Shown: positions 43,191-55,825, numbered from the stretch's first letter. The stretch is 64,000 nucleotides of DNA from Riptortus pedestris (GCA_019009955.1 CM032228.1:207101501-207165500); one strand, 5' to 3'. Numbers and translations: made by a program. The notes: generated from the letters alone by a model not told the origin.

Positions 43191-45465
43191 AAATTTTTTT
43201 GTTGTTGGCCTGTGCAATCGTTTCAGTTACCTGCCTCTTCGTTAGCTTAAATTTAAAGGGAGAGTGTAGTAAATTTTATGTTGGTGACCAAACGTTGCAA
43301 TGGATCGTTGTTTCATCAATGGGTGTTAAGATTCTATGTTATCGGATACATGTTCCGGTCATTTTCGTCTTATACGGTCCTTCCCCCAACTACTTTTCTA
43401 CTCCCCCCCCCGCTATTGAATATAATATTTTAAAAATCCCACAGCTAATATGACATCGTATTTCTAGTCTATTCCCCCTGCTAACAAACATATATTTGGA
43501 AAATCCCATATATGACATCACCCGATGTATTTCTTCTTTCCTTAACGTGCTCAGTTTACGTGAAAATAGTATGAACTTGTCTCAATACTTATCCATATTC
43601 AATGTATAAGCTTATTATTTATTTTTTTAAACATATTTCGTAGATAATTAATTATCAATTAAAATATGTCTCATTTTGTACATTTTGGGCTCTTCCTTGG
43701 GGTCGTTTAGTATCATTTTAGCCTTTTCATTGGAATGTACCTCCCCATTGAGAACTTTAAGCTACTGCCATTCCTGAGTCAGGTAATTTAGCAGACAAAG
43801 CCTAGCCGACTGCCCCCCTCCTCTGTCTACACGGAGTACCGAGCAACATTTTATTGTGGTGCCTACAGGGTTCCATTTATTTTAAAGTAACCCAACCTCT
43901 GTTTTCTTATTAATACTACAGAGGTTGGCAACACTAATCTATTAGGCTCACGTTTCTTCTTATCCTCTATCTTTGGTGCTCCTTTACGATTACAAATGTC
44001 AATGTTTGGCTCTACCTCCCGAAAATAGAACTCCACTAATGTTCTTTTGTAGATTCCCCGTTTCATAGTCAAACAATATATATTTCATGGCCAGTTATAA
44101 ACTTCCACATTTGCTTTTCTCAAAGCGCGTTAACAACGAAAACTTTCATACAAAATGATCGTATTACGTAGCACTTTTAATTAAATACAAATGTTTTGTG
44201 TCGTACTACCAGACTATTTTTTATTTTTTTAACATTACATTAACTATTTATAGTATAATTAACAAAGAAAAGAAAAATATTATAGGAAAGTAGTATAAAA
44301 GAAAGCAAATGGGTCTCCCCGTCTTTGTCATCAGATATTGGTGATTTAATTAAAATTAAAATAATATGGCAAACTGACCCATTCGTAATGGTGACTTGAC
44401 AAGACATATACTGACAACATTCATTCATACCTACACGAAAGTCATATTTACGAAAGAAAAAAAAGTAGCTTTCAAATTAGGCCTTTAGGGTGGTTAGTGT
44501 AGAACTAAATTTCAAAATTGTATAAATTAATTAACATAAAGAGGGGTGCTATCATTAAGGAGGGCAAACAACAAATGACAAATTCACCTCAGTTTTGTTT
44601 TCACCACATTCAACGTGCTTTCATTTCTTCAAAATACACATAACCTGCATCTGATACCTTATCACACAAGATGTTCACAACTCGTACACAAATGAATAAG
44701 AGTATTACAAACAATATCTTTCAGCATATTCTTCTACTTTCCTTGTTTGATGTTGACTATTTGTATGTGACGTTTGTACCGTTCTCGGCATTCAGAAGAT
44801 TAATTTTCAATAGCTACAGACATTCAGCACTGATTCCCTTGTATGATAGTACGTATAAATATGTCTTATACTATCATGTTAAATGTGTTTATTACGGTCC
44901 GTTGAACATTCGTTCAATGGAGCAAAAAGAAAAGAAAGATATGGATCTTTTACGATTTTGTCAAATTTCAGTTGAAGCTACAAAACATTCATTCAACAGT
45001 ACGTTAGACAATAAAAAATGTAGGCCACCCACACCGCATATATGTGGCGATTTTATAACACCAACGTGAGTTCTAGCACCGTGTTTTTACCGGATAAGAA
45101 TTGCTATTAAGAAATATAAGACCAGGAATATTTATCACACAAGATCAGCAGAATCTAAGCAGATTTCTCATGTTATAGAACTACACGAAGGGCTTAACTA
45201 TTAACCCTATGTAAAACGACTCAACTTATAATAAATATAACAAAAATATTTTCTTGTAAAACTCTTTGTGCAGATTGGGGGTTACCTGCAAAGGACGTAA
45301 ATGAAAACTTACAAGTTACGTCATTAAAATATAAGAATTACAATAAAATGTACACCATAGAAATTGCATTGAGAACCAAAAGGTTAAACTCCATTTTGGC
45401 CATTAAATAATTAGATTTTTGATTTTCACGAACATTTTAAATTTCCGCTAAATCTCACTGTCAAT
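43191..45465. other. No recognised gene; one long unassigned frame
   Basis: A 132-codon frame on the plus strand (44671-45069) is the longest here outside known repeats. It shows no motif I recognise, no splice context and no relation to other parts of the window. The rest is AT-rich without recognised repeats. Confidence 0.4.
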
Positions 45466-45582
45466 TAAAGTGGTCTTAATCTCAATTGGTAAGCTTAGAG
45501 TCGTGATTCCGATTTTCACCTCGGCAATTGGTGGTAGATTTTTAAAAGTGTGGTTGCCTGTAGATAACTCGTTACAATTAGT
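45466..45582 (+). mobile_element. tRNA-derived SINE, old fragment
   Basis: Worn head and body: AAAGTGGTCTTAATCTCAAT, TGGTAAGCTTAGAGT, a B-box-like GTGATTCCGATTTTC, CTCGGCAA, and GTTGCCTGTAGATAACTCGT. It ends where a minus-strand HINE-like copy begins. Confidence 0.6.
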
Positions 45583-46243
45583 AGTAGACTTCGAAAATTC
45601 GAAATAACTCCGTTACTATAAATCGGATCGAAAAATGTATAGAATGAATCTTATTGCAAGTGACATGTACTATAAATATTGTTATATACATTTATTCCCT
45701 ATCTTGAATATTAACCGAGATATTTGCATTTTCCAAGTTTTCAGCCTGCAGTAAACCCCCACTTCTACTCTTGTTACGTAAACAATACTCTTTTATATAA
45801 TAAACCACTTTATTTGAAACTTAAATACCAAATATTGTTTCCTAGAGACTTTTATCATACGAGATATATTCAAATGTGTTCTGGTGACCCCCACCCCCTG
45901 TCTTAAGTTCTTGGACTACTAAAATTTGATTGATTGAGATAAAAATTATTCTGATTCATTATAAATTACAGTACTAGATATAGTAAATAGTTTTCAATAA
46001 AATTAATATGTTATATTCTGATATATTTCAGTAATCGTTTTTCTTTCCAGTGAGATGTTCCAGACGTGTTTGTTTATATTTCAGACGATTCCCGTCGGGA
46101 AATTATTATCACGTTTGTATTTATTCACTTAATATCCACGGTGGTGTTGTGTTACTGGTGTTGTGTCACCAGTATGTAGACTTATCTATTGTTGACCTTT
46201 AGGAGGGAAATCCGCTTGGTTCACGCAGCCCTACGTGACGGAC
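45583..46243 (-). mobile_element. HINE-like element, subfamily C, 3'-truncated
   Basis: On the minus strand it starts GTCCGTCACGTAGGGCTGCG at 46243. It shares the subfamily C 5' half with 15916-16775, including ATTTATAATGAATCAGAATA, a TTTATCTCAATCAATC-like stretch, and the C-run/ACCAGAACAC junction. It ends inside the common block after GTAACGGAGTTATTTCGAAT. The 3' stem-loop is missing. Confidence 0.78.
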
Positions 46244-46249
46244 TTTTTT

Positions 46250-47296
46250 AAGAACGCAATTAATCGTTTAACTTGCAGTTGAAATTTTGAGAAACTTATA
46301 TCCGTAACTTTTAGAAATCTCAATAGGATGAGAGTTAGAGAGAGAATTGCTTTATTTGTTAGAAAATGAAATGATTTATATTATTTTTAAGTGTTTAATT
46401 TTTCCCACTAATCCCACCAATAGCACACAATCTGTTTGCATTGCAAAGAGGAATAGGGCTACGCGGCCTCCAATCTACTTCGTGACGATATTTCGTCCGG
46501 GCCTCTAGTTCCAGATCCAGTTATGTTTGTTCTGGGTTTGAGCCAAAGTCTCCGCCTTATTTTTCACTTTCACGGAGAGAAGTAACATTGCTGATTTGAC
46601 TTATCTTCGGCTCACCTATTTAACTTAATTCGTAGACATTCAGATAATTTTTAGGGTTCAAACGTCATTTGATATGACGGAGTTAAGACTATCTTTTTCA
46701 CACTTTGCCATGTTTCACTAAATTTCTTGAAATCAGGTAACCTGAATTCCTTTTTATCCCCACTTGCTACAATGTAAACTATCAAACATATTTCAATACA
46801 TTTTATTTTCATTTTCATAGCAACAATCTTTTCCCGAAAATTAATCTCTTCAAGAGTCCCCTCCTCCACACTCATTTAATTAAACAAAGGGCTGGATAGA
46901 TGGAATTCCTTTAGAAAATAATTGCGGGTAATTCAAATTCTGGATGTGTTTATAATGATAATGGCCTTGCAAAATCAACTTCCGGTAACCTTGTCCTCAA
47001 ACCATGGTATAATCCAGCTGTTGTCTGAGATGTAACCGGCAAACAGCAGCCACCTGAGACAGAACCTCCATCAACTTTGACTCCTTGACAACTTTCATAC
47101 AAAAGCCTCAGTTTCTACTGGAAAATGGGATGGTTGAAGTCCTGAAGTAAAGGCAAATGATAATTATTTACTGTTCAAAGTAAGAATAATATGTCTTTTG
47201 GATATAAGAGGAGACATTACTAAATTTCAACTCAAGGAATGTTGGTTATAATCTACAAACGATACCTGCTAAAGACTCAAATTCCAATTCAAACTT
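46250..47296. other. No recognised feature
   Basis: No gene or repeat could be supported between the two minus-strand HINE-like copies. Confidence 0.45.
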
Positions 47297-47676
47297 TTAC
47301 AGTGGGAGGGGGGGGGTTAGAGGGGAAGAATTTCAAAAATTCTTAATATCTCCATTATTATGCGTCTGATCGAAAAACTGTATAGAGCCAATCTTAATGA
47401 ATATTTAATGTTCTATAAATGTTGTTATGTATGTTGTTTCACTATCTTGATTATTAACCGAGATATTTTAATTTTTTTTTTATTTTTGGCCTTCAGTAAA
47501 CCCCCATTCCTAATCATGACATATTAACATTAAGCTATTATAACATGAAGCACTTTATTTGAAGCCTAAATACCAAATATTGTTCTCATTGAACTTATAT
47601 GTTTTGAGATAAATGTAAATACGTGACGTACAAGGGAAATCTGTTTAGTTATCCCCTGGACCCCTGCGTGACGGAC
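47297..47676 (-). mobile_element. HINE-like element, subfamily B, 3'-truncated
   Basis: On the minus strand it starts GTCCGTCACGCAGGGGTCCA at 47676, followed by CTAAACAGATTTCCC, subfamily B blocks (TTGGTATTTAGGCTTCAAAT, AATAGCTTAATGTTAATATG) and the common block. It breaks off at the C-rich run and CCCACTG near 47297. Confidence 0.78.
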
Positions 47677-48306
47677 TTTTGAAATCTGTTCCTGGTGGCG
47701 CTCGTGTGCTTTACCACTTAAAAGAAGGGTTTAAAAAAACAGTTCCCTCCTCTTTGTACTTAGAGAACATTGTATAGAGTGGTAGTGCATTTGTCATTGA
47801 TTTTGACAATTGAAATAAGAGATTTATAGTAATGAATATGTGTGAATGGTCAGGGCAACGAAAGTACATTTTCCATTTAGTGTCAGTTATCATTAATATA
47901 CAATTTCTGGCCAAAAGGTCAAACTAAATCGTAAGGTAAACCATACCAGCGAATTCCTCACAAAAAGGGGTTGATGAGAAAAAAGAAATGTCCCGATGAA
48001 AATGGTTGACTCCATTTATAGAGCACGACGTACAGAATATCAATTTCATACTACTTTTCCGTACCTACAGAAATGTAAACAAGACATTTTTTTGCATATC
48101 AAACAAAGTAAACAAAACAACAAATCGGTTTCTATTTCTATGAAATGTTTTAGTTCAATGCTTAGTAACGGAAATATTTTCGGTTATCCTTCTTAGGCTA
48201 CTTTGGAATCTTCACATAAATTAATTCCATATGAGCAACGCTAACTGTAATACTGTATGATTTCTCTGTAAAGAAAAATTCACTCTGACCTTTACGTAAC
48301 TGAAAA

Positions 48307-48520
48307 GTCCGTCACATATTTGCATGTATCTCGTATAATAAAGGTCTCTGGAAAACAATATTTGGTATTTAAGCTTCAAATAATTTGCATTATTATATAA
48401 TAGAGTATTCTTTAGGTAACAAGAGTAAAAGTGGGGGTTTATTGAATGCTGAAAACTGAAAAATGCAAAATATCTCAGTTTGTATTTAAAGATAGGGAAT
48501 AAATATATAAACAATATTTA
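48307..48520 (+). mobile_element. HINE-like element, 5' fragment
   Basis: GTCCGTCAC is followed directly by ATATTTGCATGTATCTCGTA, so the hairpin and AGCAGATTTCCC segment have been deleted. TTTGGTATTTAAGCTTCAAA and GGGGGTTTATTGAATGCTGA follow, up to the start of the common block. Truncated at 48520. Confidence 0.68.
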
Positions 48521-48574
48521 TTTATTTGGAGCTTCGCAACTGTGGAGATGTTGCTTGGGGAAAAAACTGAATAA

Positions 48575-48825
48575 AATTAAAAAACGAAACAAAATTAATT
48601 TAAACGAAAATAAAACTACATAACAGAAATTGAACACGAAAAACAGAAATGCAACGCAAAAAAAAATTGAACACAAACAACAAAATGCAACATAAAACAG
48701 AGATGGACACCAAAAAAAGAAATGCAAAGCAAAACAGAAATAAAAAACAAAATTGGATCAGAAAACAGAATTGAAACCGAAAACAGAAATGGAACACAAA
48801 AAAAGTGTAACAAAAAATTTAACAA
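48575..48825. repeat. Degenerate A-rich minisatellite
   Basis: Variants of AACAGAAATGCAACGCAAAA recur about ten times with lengths of roughly 20-25 bp. The overlapping Phe/Cys-rich open frames on the minus strand are a by-product of this repeat, not genes. Confidence 0.75.
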
Positions 48826-49034
48826 GCGAATTTCATCTATTCAAAATACTGTAGTGTTTAGAGTGGCTAATGCAGGAATATCTTACTTAACTTTTACAAG
48901 AAAAGCTTATATAGAGAGTTAGATATTTCTTCTACATTGAGTGCATGAATGTGTTTTTTTGAGGCATTTTTCGGGCCATCAAATATATATATCGCGTTAG
49001 GTTACGATCCAATGATCACGTGATTATATATATA

Positions 49035-49660
49035 CTAGCTCAGATACTCGGCTTCGCCCGGGAATTCATTTGAGGCTGAATGGTGATGGTATTTTTTTGG
49101 CAAGGCTCAATATCTTGACATTTACCCGTCCCAGTGTTTAGGGTTTATACCCGTCGTTGCTGTGGATTTGTTAATAATAAAATTAATTTTTTATGTAAGA
49201 CTTCACTGTCCTCCATATTGTCATATTTCCCGTCTCCTGTGCATTATGCATAGATTTGAATTGTTAAGGACAAAATATTAACATAGATTTGAATTAATTT
49301 TTCCAGGTGATGTACCTGGTAGTTGGTATTGGAAAGAGATGTTGAGCATATCAATATTTCTACGCAAATTACTTGCTTCATACATTGTTCGCGAAAAGAT
49401 GTGTAAAACAAAAGTATACTATAAATAAGAAAGTAAACAACTTTTGTTATGTGCATGTTTGTCGAAAAACAAATAGGCAATGAAATATCGAGAATTTTTA
49501 TTTCAGGCCTGCCTTATAACCCACTATATAATTGGGCACTAATGATTGAACCGAACTTAACAAAACTAGGTATGCCAATTAGCGTTAATTTTTCCATGAT
49601 TATAAGCTATATTACAATTTTTAAGTTCAAACGGAAGTGGGGGTTATAAGGGAGGACAAC
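49035..49660 (+). repeat. Interspersed tandem-unit repeat, 3'-truncated copy
   Basis: Begins CTAGCTCAGATACTCGGCTT and CGCCCGGGAATTCATTTGAG, closely matching 26555 onward. It contains one unit (CAACTTTTGTTATGTGCATG, CGAAAAACAAATAGG) and stops in GGGGGTTATAAGGGAGG. What follows is unrelated until a LINE at about 50070. Confidence 0.75.
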
Positions 49661-50069
49661 ATCAAATGTTAGTCAGTAGTGTGTATTCACTTCAGCAAAT
49701 ATTGACTCCTTCCGTACTCCTATAGTGTTGGTGCTCGAGGCAATTTGTTTAATTGAGATTTGTTTTGCTCATTGGGGAAGCAATTTAAATTATTCAGAAT
49801 TGAATAATAAGATGTTATAATTTTGCCCGGAAGTTTATGAGTGACTGAAAGACAGTGAGTATAGTCGAGAGCGGTGGGTGACCTTGGAGGGAGGGTGGAG
49901 TGGGGGGTCAGTGAACTAGTATCGACCTCCAGCTCCCTTCACCTTCCCTACCCCCACCCCTGCCACCCTACCCTCCCCTCCTCGTGTCCTCATAACCTTG
50001 TGCTGGTTACCCTTATCAATTTTCCTCTCTCTCCTCTCCTATGACTCCCTCCCAACTCAGAATCACCTT
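49661..50069. other. GC-richer leader-like stretch of unknown nature
   Basis: Contains a strong purine stretch followed by a pyrimidine/C-rich stretch (about 49870-50060), unlike the AT-rich surroundings. It might be 5' sequence brought in with the neighbouring LINE or another element, but no match inside the window supports this. Confidence 0.35.
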
Positions 50070-50628
50070 TCTCCTATGCGCTCTATTGAAATTTTTAACA
50101 ACATTCATAGACAAAAAAAAACACATTACTATTTATTGGTTACCCGGCCATATGGGCATATCTCAAAGTGATATGACAGACAAAGCAGCCAAACAATCAA
50201 CTGAACTAGAACAAATAGATTTTTTGAACGTACCTCACCAAGACGCTTTCTCTCAAATAAGAAAACACGTAATTAATGACTGGAATAATTTATGGTATAA
50301 CACTGACAGTAAACTTAGAGAAATCAAATCAAACACGCTCAACTGGACTTCAAGTAATAGACACTCTAGAAGAGAAGAAATTGTACTTACACGCCTACGC
50401 ACAGGACACACTATACTAACACATTCATATCTAATGAGCAGACAAGATGAACCTATATGTAGCTACTGCAACAGAACGCTGACTGTAAAACACATACTAA
50501 CTGACTGCACACAAGTGAAAACGTACCCATGGCCCACAAATGTATGCGAACTACTGGCCGACAGTAGCCAATTTATAGATGATGTTTTTAAGTATTTAAG
50601 AAATAATGGATTATTTGATGAAATATAA
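50041..50628 (+). CDS. LINE RNase H C-terminal half
   Basis: 195 codons, of which the first 20 or so are not LINE frame. The LINE protein begins near 50075 in the next frame (RSIEIFNNIH, after the lost TDS motif). It returns to this frame after the A run at about 50113 with ITIYWLPGHMGISQSDMTDK, which keeps the fourth RNase H aspartate (MTDKAAK). RHSRREEIVLTRLRTGHTIL and the knuckle CSYCNRTLTVKHILTDC follow. Clearly related to the ORF at 40856-41644. The frameshift and missing first catalytic residues make it inactive. Confidence 0.8.
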   Translation: MTPSQLRITFLLCALLKFLTTFIDKKKHITIYWLPGHMGISQSDMTDKAAKQSTELEQIDFLNVPHQDAFSQIRKHVINDWNNLWYNTDSKLREIKSNTLNWTSSNRHSRREEIVLTRLRTGHTILTHSYLMSRQDEPICSYCNRTLTVKHILTDCTQVKTYPWPTNVCELLADSSQFIDDVFKYLRNNGLFDEI

Positions 50629-50912
50629 ATATAGCTATATAATAATAATAATTATGAAAGTTATATATAGCAAGCACTGTGAAATATAAGTTTTGCCTTC
50701 TTCCAGTTAAACGATTTATAGTTTTTCTTTTAGTTTTATTTTTATTTTGTTCTTTCCTCATGTTGTAAATATAGTATTAGTAATTATAGTACATATTATA
50801 GTAAATATAGTATTTGTAATTATAGTATTTATTTAATTTTGTGAAATTATATACTAGAATGTCAAAAGATGAATCGCCATTGCAGCGGCATCTCAAATAA
50901 ACAAATATTAGT
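50070..50912 (+). mobile_element. 5'-truncated Jockey-type LINE with 3' UTR
   Basis: Coding part to the stop at 50628, then a 3' untranslated region with TATAGTATTTGTAATTATAG-type repeats. It ends ATCGCCATTGCAGCGGCATC plus TCAAATAAACAAAT near 50912. The tail matches that of the other LINEs here. Confidence 0.75.
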
Positions 50913-51384
50913 CTATATAGGAAGCCACGTCAAATCATACTTGATGGTTGTTTTGCCGTTCTTATTGTCAATGAAACGGAAGGCAGATAAGTTCAATCTT
51001 TAGGTGATAATAAATAACAACATTGATCTGTACTGGGCTACATTATTATTTTTTATTCGATTACTTTAGTTTTATTTCTTATATTGGTTTAAATACTTTT
51101 AATACGAAATTCAAAAATGAGTCTGCCTTGTTCAGTATTATCTCAGAAAGCACTATTATATTAGGTCACTAATGATTATTATAATATCTTTTGTCTTGAT
51201 AAACTCAAATCAAAACTATCTATTTGCTTATGTGAAATAACCACAAATAATTATTTTTATTCAGCTCTATATTTCGTTATTTCTTATAAGGATTTAGTTT
51301 TACACCCCCCCCCCCTCCCTCCATCCCAAAAAAAAACTGATTTAAATAACGATCTATTCTTCTACTATTAAATATTTACTTTTT

Positions 51385-51396
51385 CTTCTCTTTCTC

Positions 51397-51487
<91 letters not shown>
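51385..51487. repeat. (CT)n-(TA)n compound microsatellite
   Basis: About 50 bp of CT/TC repeats passing into about 48 bp of TA. Confidence 0.95.
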
Positions 51488-51495
<8 letters not shown>

Positions 51496-52071
51496 CAACA
51501 TGCACTGATCCTTTTATCAATGTTATGATTTGCAGAATGCAATATGGAAAAAAAATCTTTGATCAGAGCCTGGCCCTCACAAGAGCCTGGTTCTCACAAG
51601 AGAACACAGGGGATGGAGAGAAAGAGTACTAATATGATTGCCTGACCAGAAAGAAGTTTCAAGAAACGCCATCAATTTTATATAAATCAGGAAACAGGAG
51701 TTCTTAAATAATTCGTGAATCACAGCCACCGTTTCCTCACTAGGGAAGAAAATCGAAAATAATTGGTAGTAACCAAAATAGGATTCAAAAAGACCACATT
51801 TTGCTGAGCGTCATACAATTCCTTCACGTTCCAGCCGCACTAAGCAGCCCAGAATATGACAGTGTTTCAGATCCTTAGGAAAAACACCGAGTAACACAGT
51901 GGCTCCGGGTTTGGACTGATATGTCTTCGGACAAATTAGTAATGATATTTACAGGGACAGTTTAGCGGCAGCAATGCAGCCATGGTGACCTCAGAGGCAA
52001 GGAAAGGTTGGGTAATGGAGAAAGGTATAGAGAGGTGGCGAATGTGGTACTGTTATACGACTGAGGATTGA

Positions 52072-52305
52072 TTATCCAATGGATATCAGGCAATACCAAT
52101 CAAAGAAGTAAAGTGCTATGTAACAAAGAGAGATCCCCTGAATCCAGAAATCATGAAGTCCAACGAGCAAGGAAACATTCTCACTGGCAGAGATCAAATC
52201 AAGGCCAGTTACTGTCCCATCGGGGTGGACCAGCTGAATGATGAGGTTACTGAAAACAGATTGCAAGTGGAGGAGAAAAACGTTTTCCATCCCTTATTGC
52301 TGTAG
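52072..52305 (+). pseudogene. Unidentified coding-like frame
   Basis: An open frame of 77 codons without an initiating Met near its start reads PIKEVKCYVTKRDPLNPEIM, then KASYCPIGVDQLNDEV, and ends at TAG 52303-52305. The minus strand is also open over the same interval (52072-52290), so the true coding strand is uncertain. The region is less AT-rich than its surroundings. I do not recognise the protein. It may be part of a decayed retroelement. Confidence 0.3.
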
Positions 52306-53170
52306 TTGAAGAAATGCAAGTGAAGAAGTGAATAGTGTCACTATTTATAAAAAGGGATATAGTTTATACGCGAATGTTATGGAGAAATAGCGCTTCTACC
52401 AAGAGTGTAAAAGATCTTCTGAATAACTCTTTTATGAGTTTTGTAAAGAGAAGTGTGAGTTTCAAAGTGTATTAGTAAGCCCAGGAAGACCCACTACCTC
52501 TTCTCTATTAAACAAATTCTTTAAAAGGCCTGGTAATTTGAAGTTGATCTGCATATCCCTTCACCATATAGGCTTGTGAACAGCCTAAAATTGAAAATAA
52601 CGGACAACAACCTTCCTAACCTTATTATTGAGCAGGATTACTTCGGAAATGCTTTTGTAGTGTTAAACCCGGAGATTTTGGTCATTTTTGGTTACCACTG
52701 TTGTAAGACAAGAAGAATCATTATCACTTGCTCTGTTGGTACAATATACATCAGACATACAGCGCATAGTATGTTTCTATCGTTGGAGTAGTAGAATAGC
52801 ACAAGATACAAGGCCTGAAATAAGTATGGAAAGTGGATGGTCTTGTAAGTGGACACCTCTAGATGGACCGACGACGTCAAATATTTACAGATATTTCAAA
52901 ATCAGTCATATATACTACGTCCAGAAAATTGTACCGAACAAGCTAAAACTCGCTAAATTCTTGTCCGAGAGCATACAGCTGTATTTGTAGGAGCAAAGGA
53001 CAAAGCTTACTAGACTTAGGTTGAACAAATTGTTCCTTTCCGTGAATATTCATATTAGGAGTAGCACTAAATTAGCCAGGTTCAATTCCAAAGTTCGGGC
53101 CTTTAAATGCATCGTGTTCTCTCAAACGAAATCAATTTAAGTGCAATACTTGCCCAGATACCAACAAAAA
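52306..53170. other. No recognised gene
   Basis: Contains a 100-codon plus frame (52688-52990) with no motif I recognise. It is comparable in composition to the preceding coding-like stretch and may belong to the same decayed element. Confidence 0.35.
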
Positions 53171-53215
53171 TTCCGTCACACAAGGGTTGCGACACCTAAG
53201 GATATTTCCTATAAG
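53171..53215 (+). mobile_element. HINE-like element, solitary 5' end
   Basis: TTCCGTCACACAAGGGTTGC and GACACCTAAGGATATTTCC correspond to the family 5' end and sub-terminal repeat. The following AAGGGAGAATTTTTTAG does not continue as any subfamily. Confidence 0.5.
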
Positions 53216-55719
53216 GGAGAATTTTTTAGTTTGCCTTGGCTACTAAAAAAAAATGAAATTCAGTGATACTTCTCGATATAATTGCTTTAATATAGAAAAG
53301 AAGTTGTTGGTTTCCTGAAGATGGAAACCGAACAAATTCGCTTGAATCGTGAATTCTAGTAAAAAGCTTCTTCTGTTTATCTATTTCACTCTACCTGTTT
53401 TAAGTCTCATACGACGCGCAGCTCTACACAGGTACATGAAAAACACCTTAGCTTCAAACGAAGGTGACAAAAACTGGCAAGACTCAGACAAAAAATACAA
53501 ATCAGCTGATTACAATCGAATGATGGTTTAAAAAATCGATTAGTAACAGTAGTATTAGCATCCTATTAGGTGCTAACTTCCAAGCATAGAAAAGAATTAG
53601 ATTTACGCCTATCCTTTATTGACTTGTTCATTTAAAAAAAAAATTAATAAATATAATATACATTTTTTTTCTTTGTATTAGTGTTTTAATGTTTCTTTCT
53701 TTCTGTTGTTATATTCTACTTTCGGCTTCATTACGTTTTTAGTTTGTCTAAAAGTTACACAATTGCAGTAATATTTATTAAGTAATGCCAAAGAAAGACT
53801 GTTCCGATACACTATACAATTGTTCATAATTTGAAATACAGAGTCTCTTTGGCTCTTAGTCATTAAAGGGAATCGGGAAATAATTATGGCCATTTCCATC
53901 AAAATCAATTGAATATGAAATCTGAGGGACATTGATTACTAGTAATTATTTCCTGATCAAGTTGTCCTTCCCAAACAGTGACCTTAGTCGATAAATAAAT
54001 TTAGCTTTGATGATGTGATATATATATGATTAGAGGCAGGTTTTACCTCGTAAAGGAGAATAGCAAAACCTATAGAACAAAATACAAAATTTGTTGATTG
54101 TGATTAGTTTTTTAACGCCGCGAGTTCTCAAGAAAAGTTTTTAGGTTCTACAAACGTTGACAAAAAGAATAGTTATCGAAACTACTTTTACTTTTGAAAG
54201 TAAATTTCACTTCGATTATTTTAAAACTTTAGATAAAAAAAACAAACAATACAATATTAATTTTTTGGCAGGAACTGATATAGAATACCTCTCTGTTTTG
54301 CACAAATCTTTGAATATGATTTTACATTACTTCATTTGAAATTTATAAAAAATATATATATATTATACCCTGATTTGTATATCCACTCTCAAGAGACATC
54401 TGTTTGATTGTACTCGGTGGTGGTGCTTATTCCTACACGCATTTTATATTTCTTCTATTTTGCCGACACAAAAGTATGGAAACGCTTAAATAACAAAAAA
54501 TAAACAGGAACTGAAACAACAATTCAAGCAAAGAGTTTCTCTACATATAATGAGCTCTCTGTGAAAAACTATATTTATAATAGGTCCCTCATAGCCAAAG
54601 GTTATGAATGAAATGTGGCTTCTTAAAATTAAGTAATATAATATAATGTTAATTAAATGTGGTGTTTCTTAAAATAATTTTTTATAAACTTTACCCCTTA
54701 GTCTTTTTGTGAGGTTATGGCTCTAGCCCATCTTTCGAATATTTAATTGCCTCAAAGTACAAAGACAGGTGAGATCATTCCCCTCTCGACTTTGGTAATC
54801 ATCAGTACGTCAAAATCAAAGGAAGTGACTATCGAGCATTGACCAGTCTTATCATGCTTCTAAAAGCATGATAAGAAGAGTTTCTGGAGGCTGTGTTTCA
54901 ACCAAAGTCATGACCTTCGACATGGGCAAATAGAAGGTCAAACCTTTGGCGCCCAGTTCCATTTGACTGAAACCTCCTCAGCAACCTTTAGATCTGCCTC
55001 AAGGATACACGCCAAGCATACATATTGATTGAATGGGGAACCTGAGCTACTTAAAAAAGAAGACTTGGATAGTACGGTCATTTGGGAAGATTGAAATCGT
55101 GCAGTTTGCCTATATGCAGTATTCACAACTCTCTAGGAGGAGGGTGGTAACCATACAGAGCCGGCTGATCATATTCTGGAATTACAGGGAATCGAGGAAG
55201 GTGAAATGGCTGAAGGTCAACACTGACCTTTCATTTCACCTTCAAAGAAGAATGAATTGAGGTCACAATTCGACGATAGCTACAGATGAAGATCACAGAC
55301 AATGGATTCATATGGTCACAGAGATTCAAGCCCTTTAAAGACTTTACCGGTTTTTAATTGGTTAGCTATTCAGAATTCCTTAACACTTGTGCAACCTTGC
55401 GATGCATAAAACAAAGCTTAAACTTAGCTCCCCGCTCCTTTGTTGATGATATAAAGCTGAAAGTACTGACAAGGTACTTACATAAATCGCTGAAATGTTA
55501 GCTCATTGCGTCATTTTCACAATTCATAATTCCCTCCGGCATCTTGAGCCTCCTTCACGTACTCTTTTCTCAATATTTTCTGTGGTACCTCTACATATCA
55601 AACTCAAATAAAACATCTGTTTGTTTATTACTCTTTCAGATTAATATAAACAACATTTATTTATTTTACAAATAAATAGCCTGAATTCATAATTTTACAA
55701 TTTAACAGAACTAACTGAG
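53216..55719. other. No recognised gene; two strong hairpins
   Basis: Perfect 12-bp-stem hairpin CTTATCATGCTT-CTAA-AAGCATGATAAG at about 54850-54877, and a longer imperfect one at about 55198-55242 (AAGGTGAAATG...CATTTCACCTT with inner AAGGTCA...TGACCTT). No coding region recognised. Confidence 0.45.
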
Positions 55720-55825
55720 CCAAGTAAGATAAGGCGTTGACTTTGTCTCAGTTGGTTAAAAAGTTGGTGGGTTTGATTTCCACCTGTGCACTAGGAATCT
55801 TTTTAGTAATAAACTCAACAAATAA
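55720..55825 (+). mobile_element. tRNA-derived SINE, head fragment
   Basis: AAGGCGTTGACTTTGTCTCA, GTTGGTTAAAAAGTTGG, a B-box-like GGTTTGATTTCCACC and CTGTGCACTAGGAATC align with the SINE head and the start of its body. The remainder is lost. Confidence 0.55.

Noticed and set aside
44671..45069. 132-codon open frame as a gene
   Set aside because: No recognisable motif, no exon neighbours and no codon signature; it may be chance.
48518..48922. Cys/Phe-rich small proteins on the minus strand
   Set aside because: Three overlapping frames are open because of a degenerate A-rich minisatellite.
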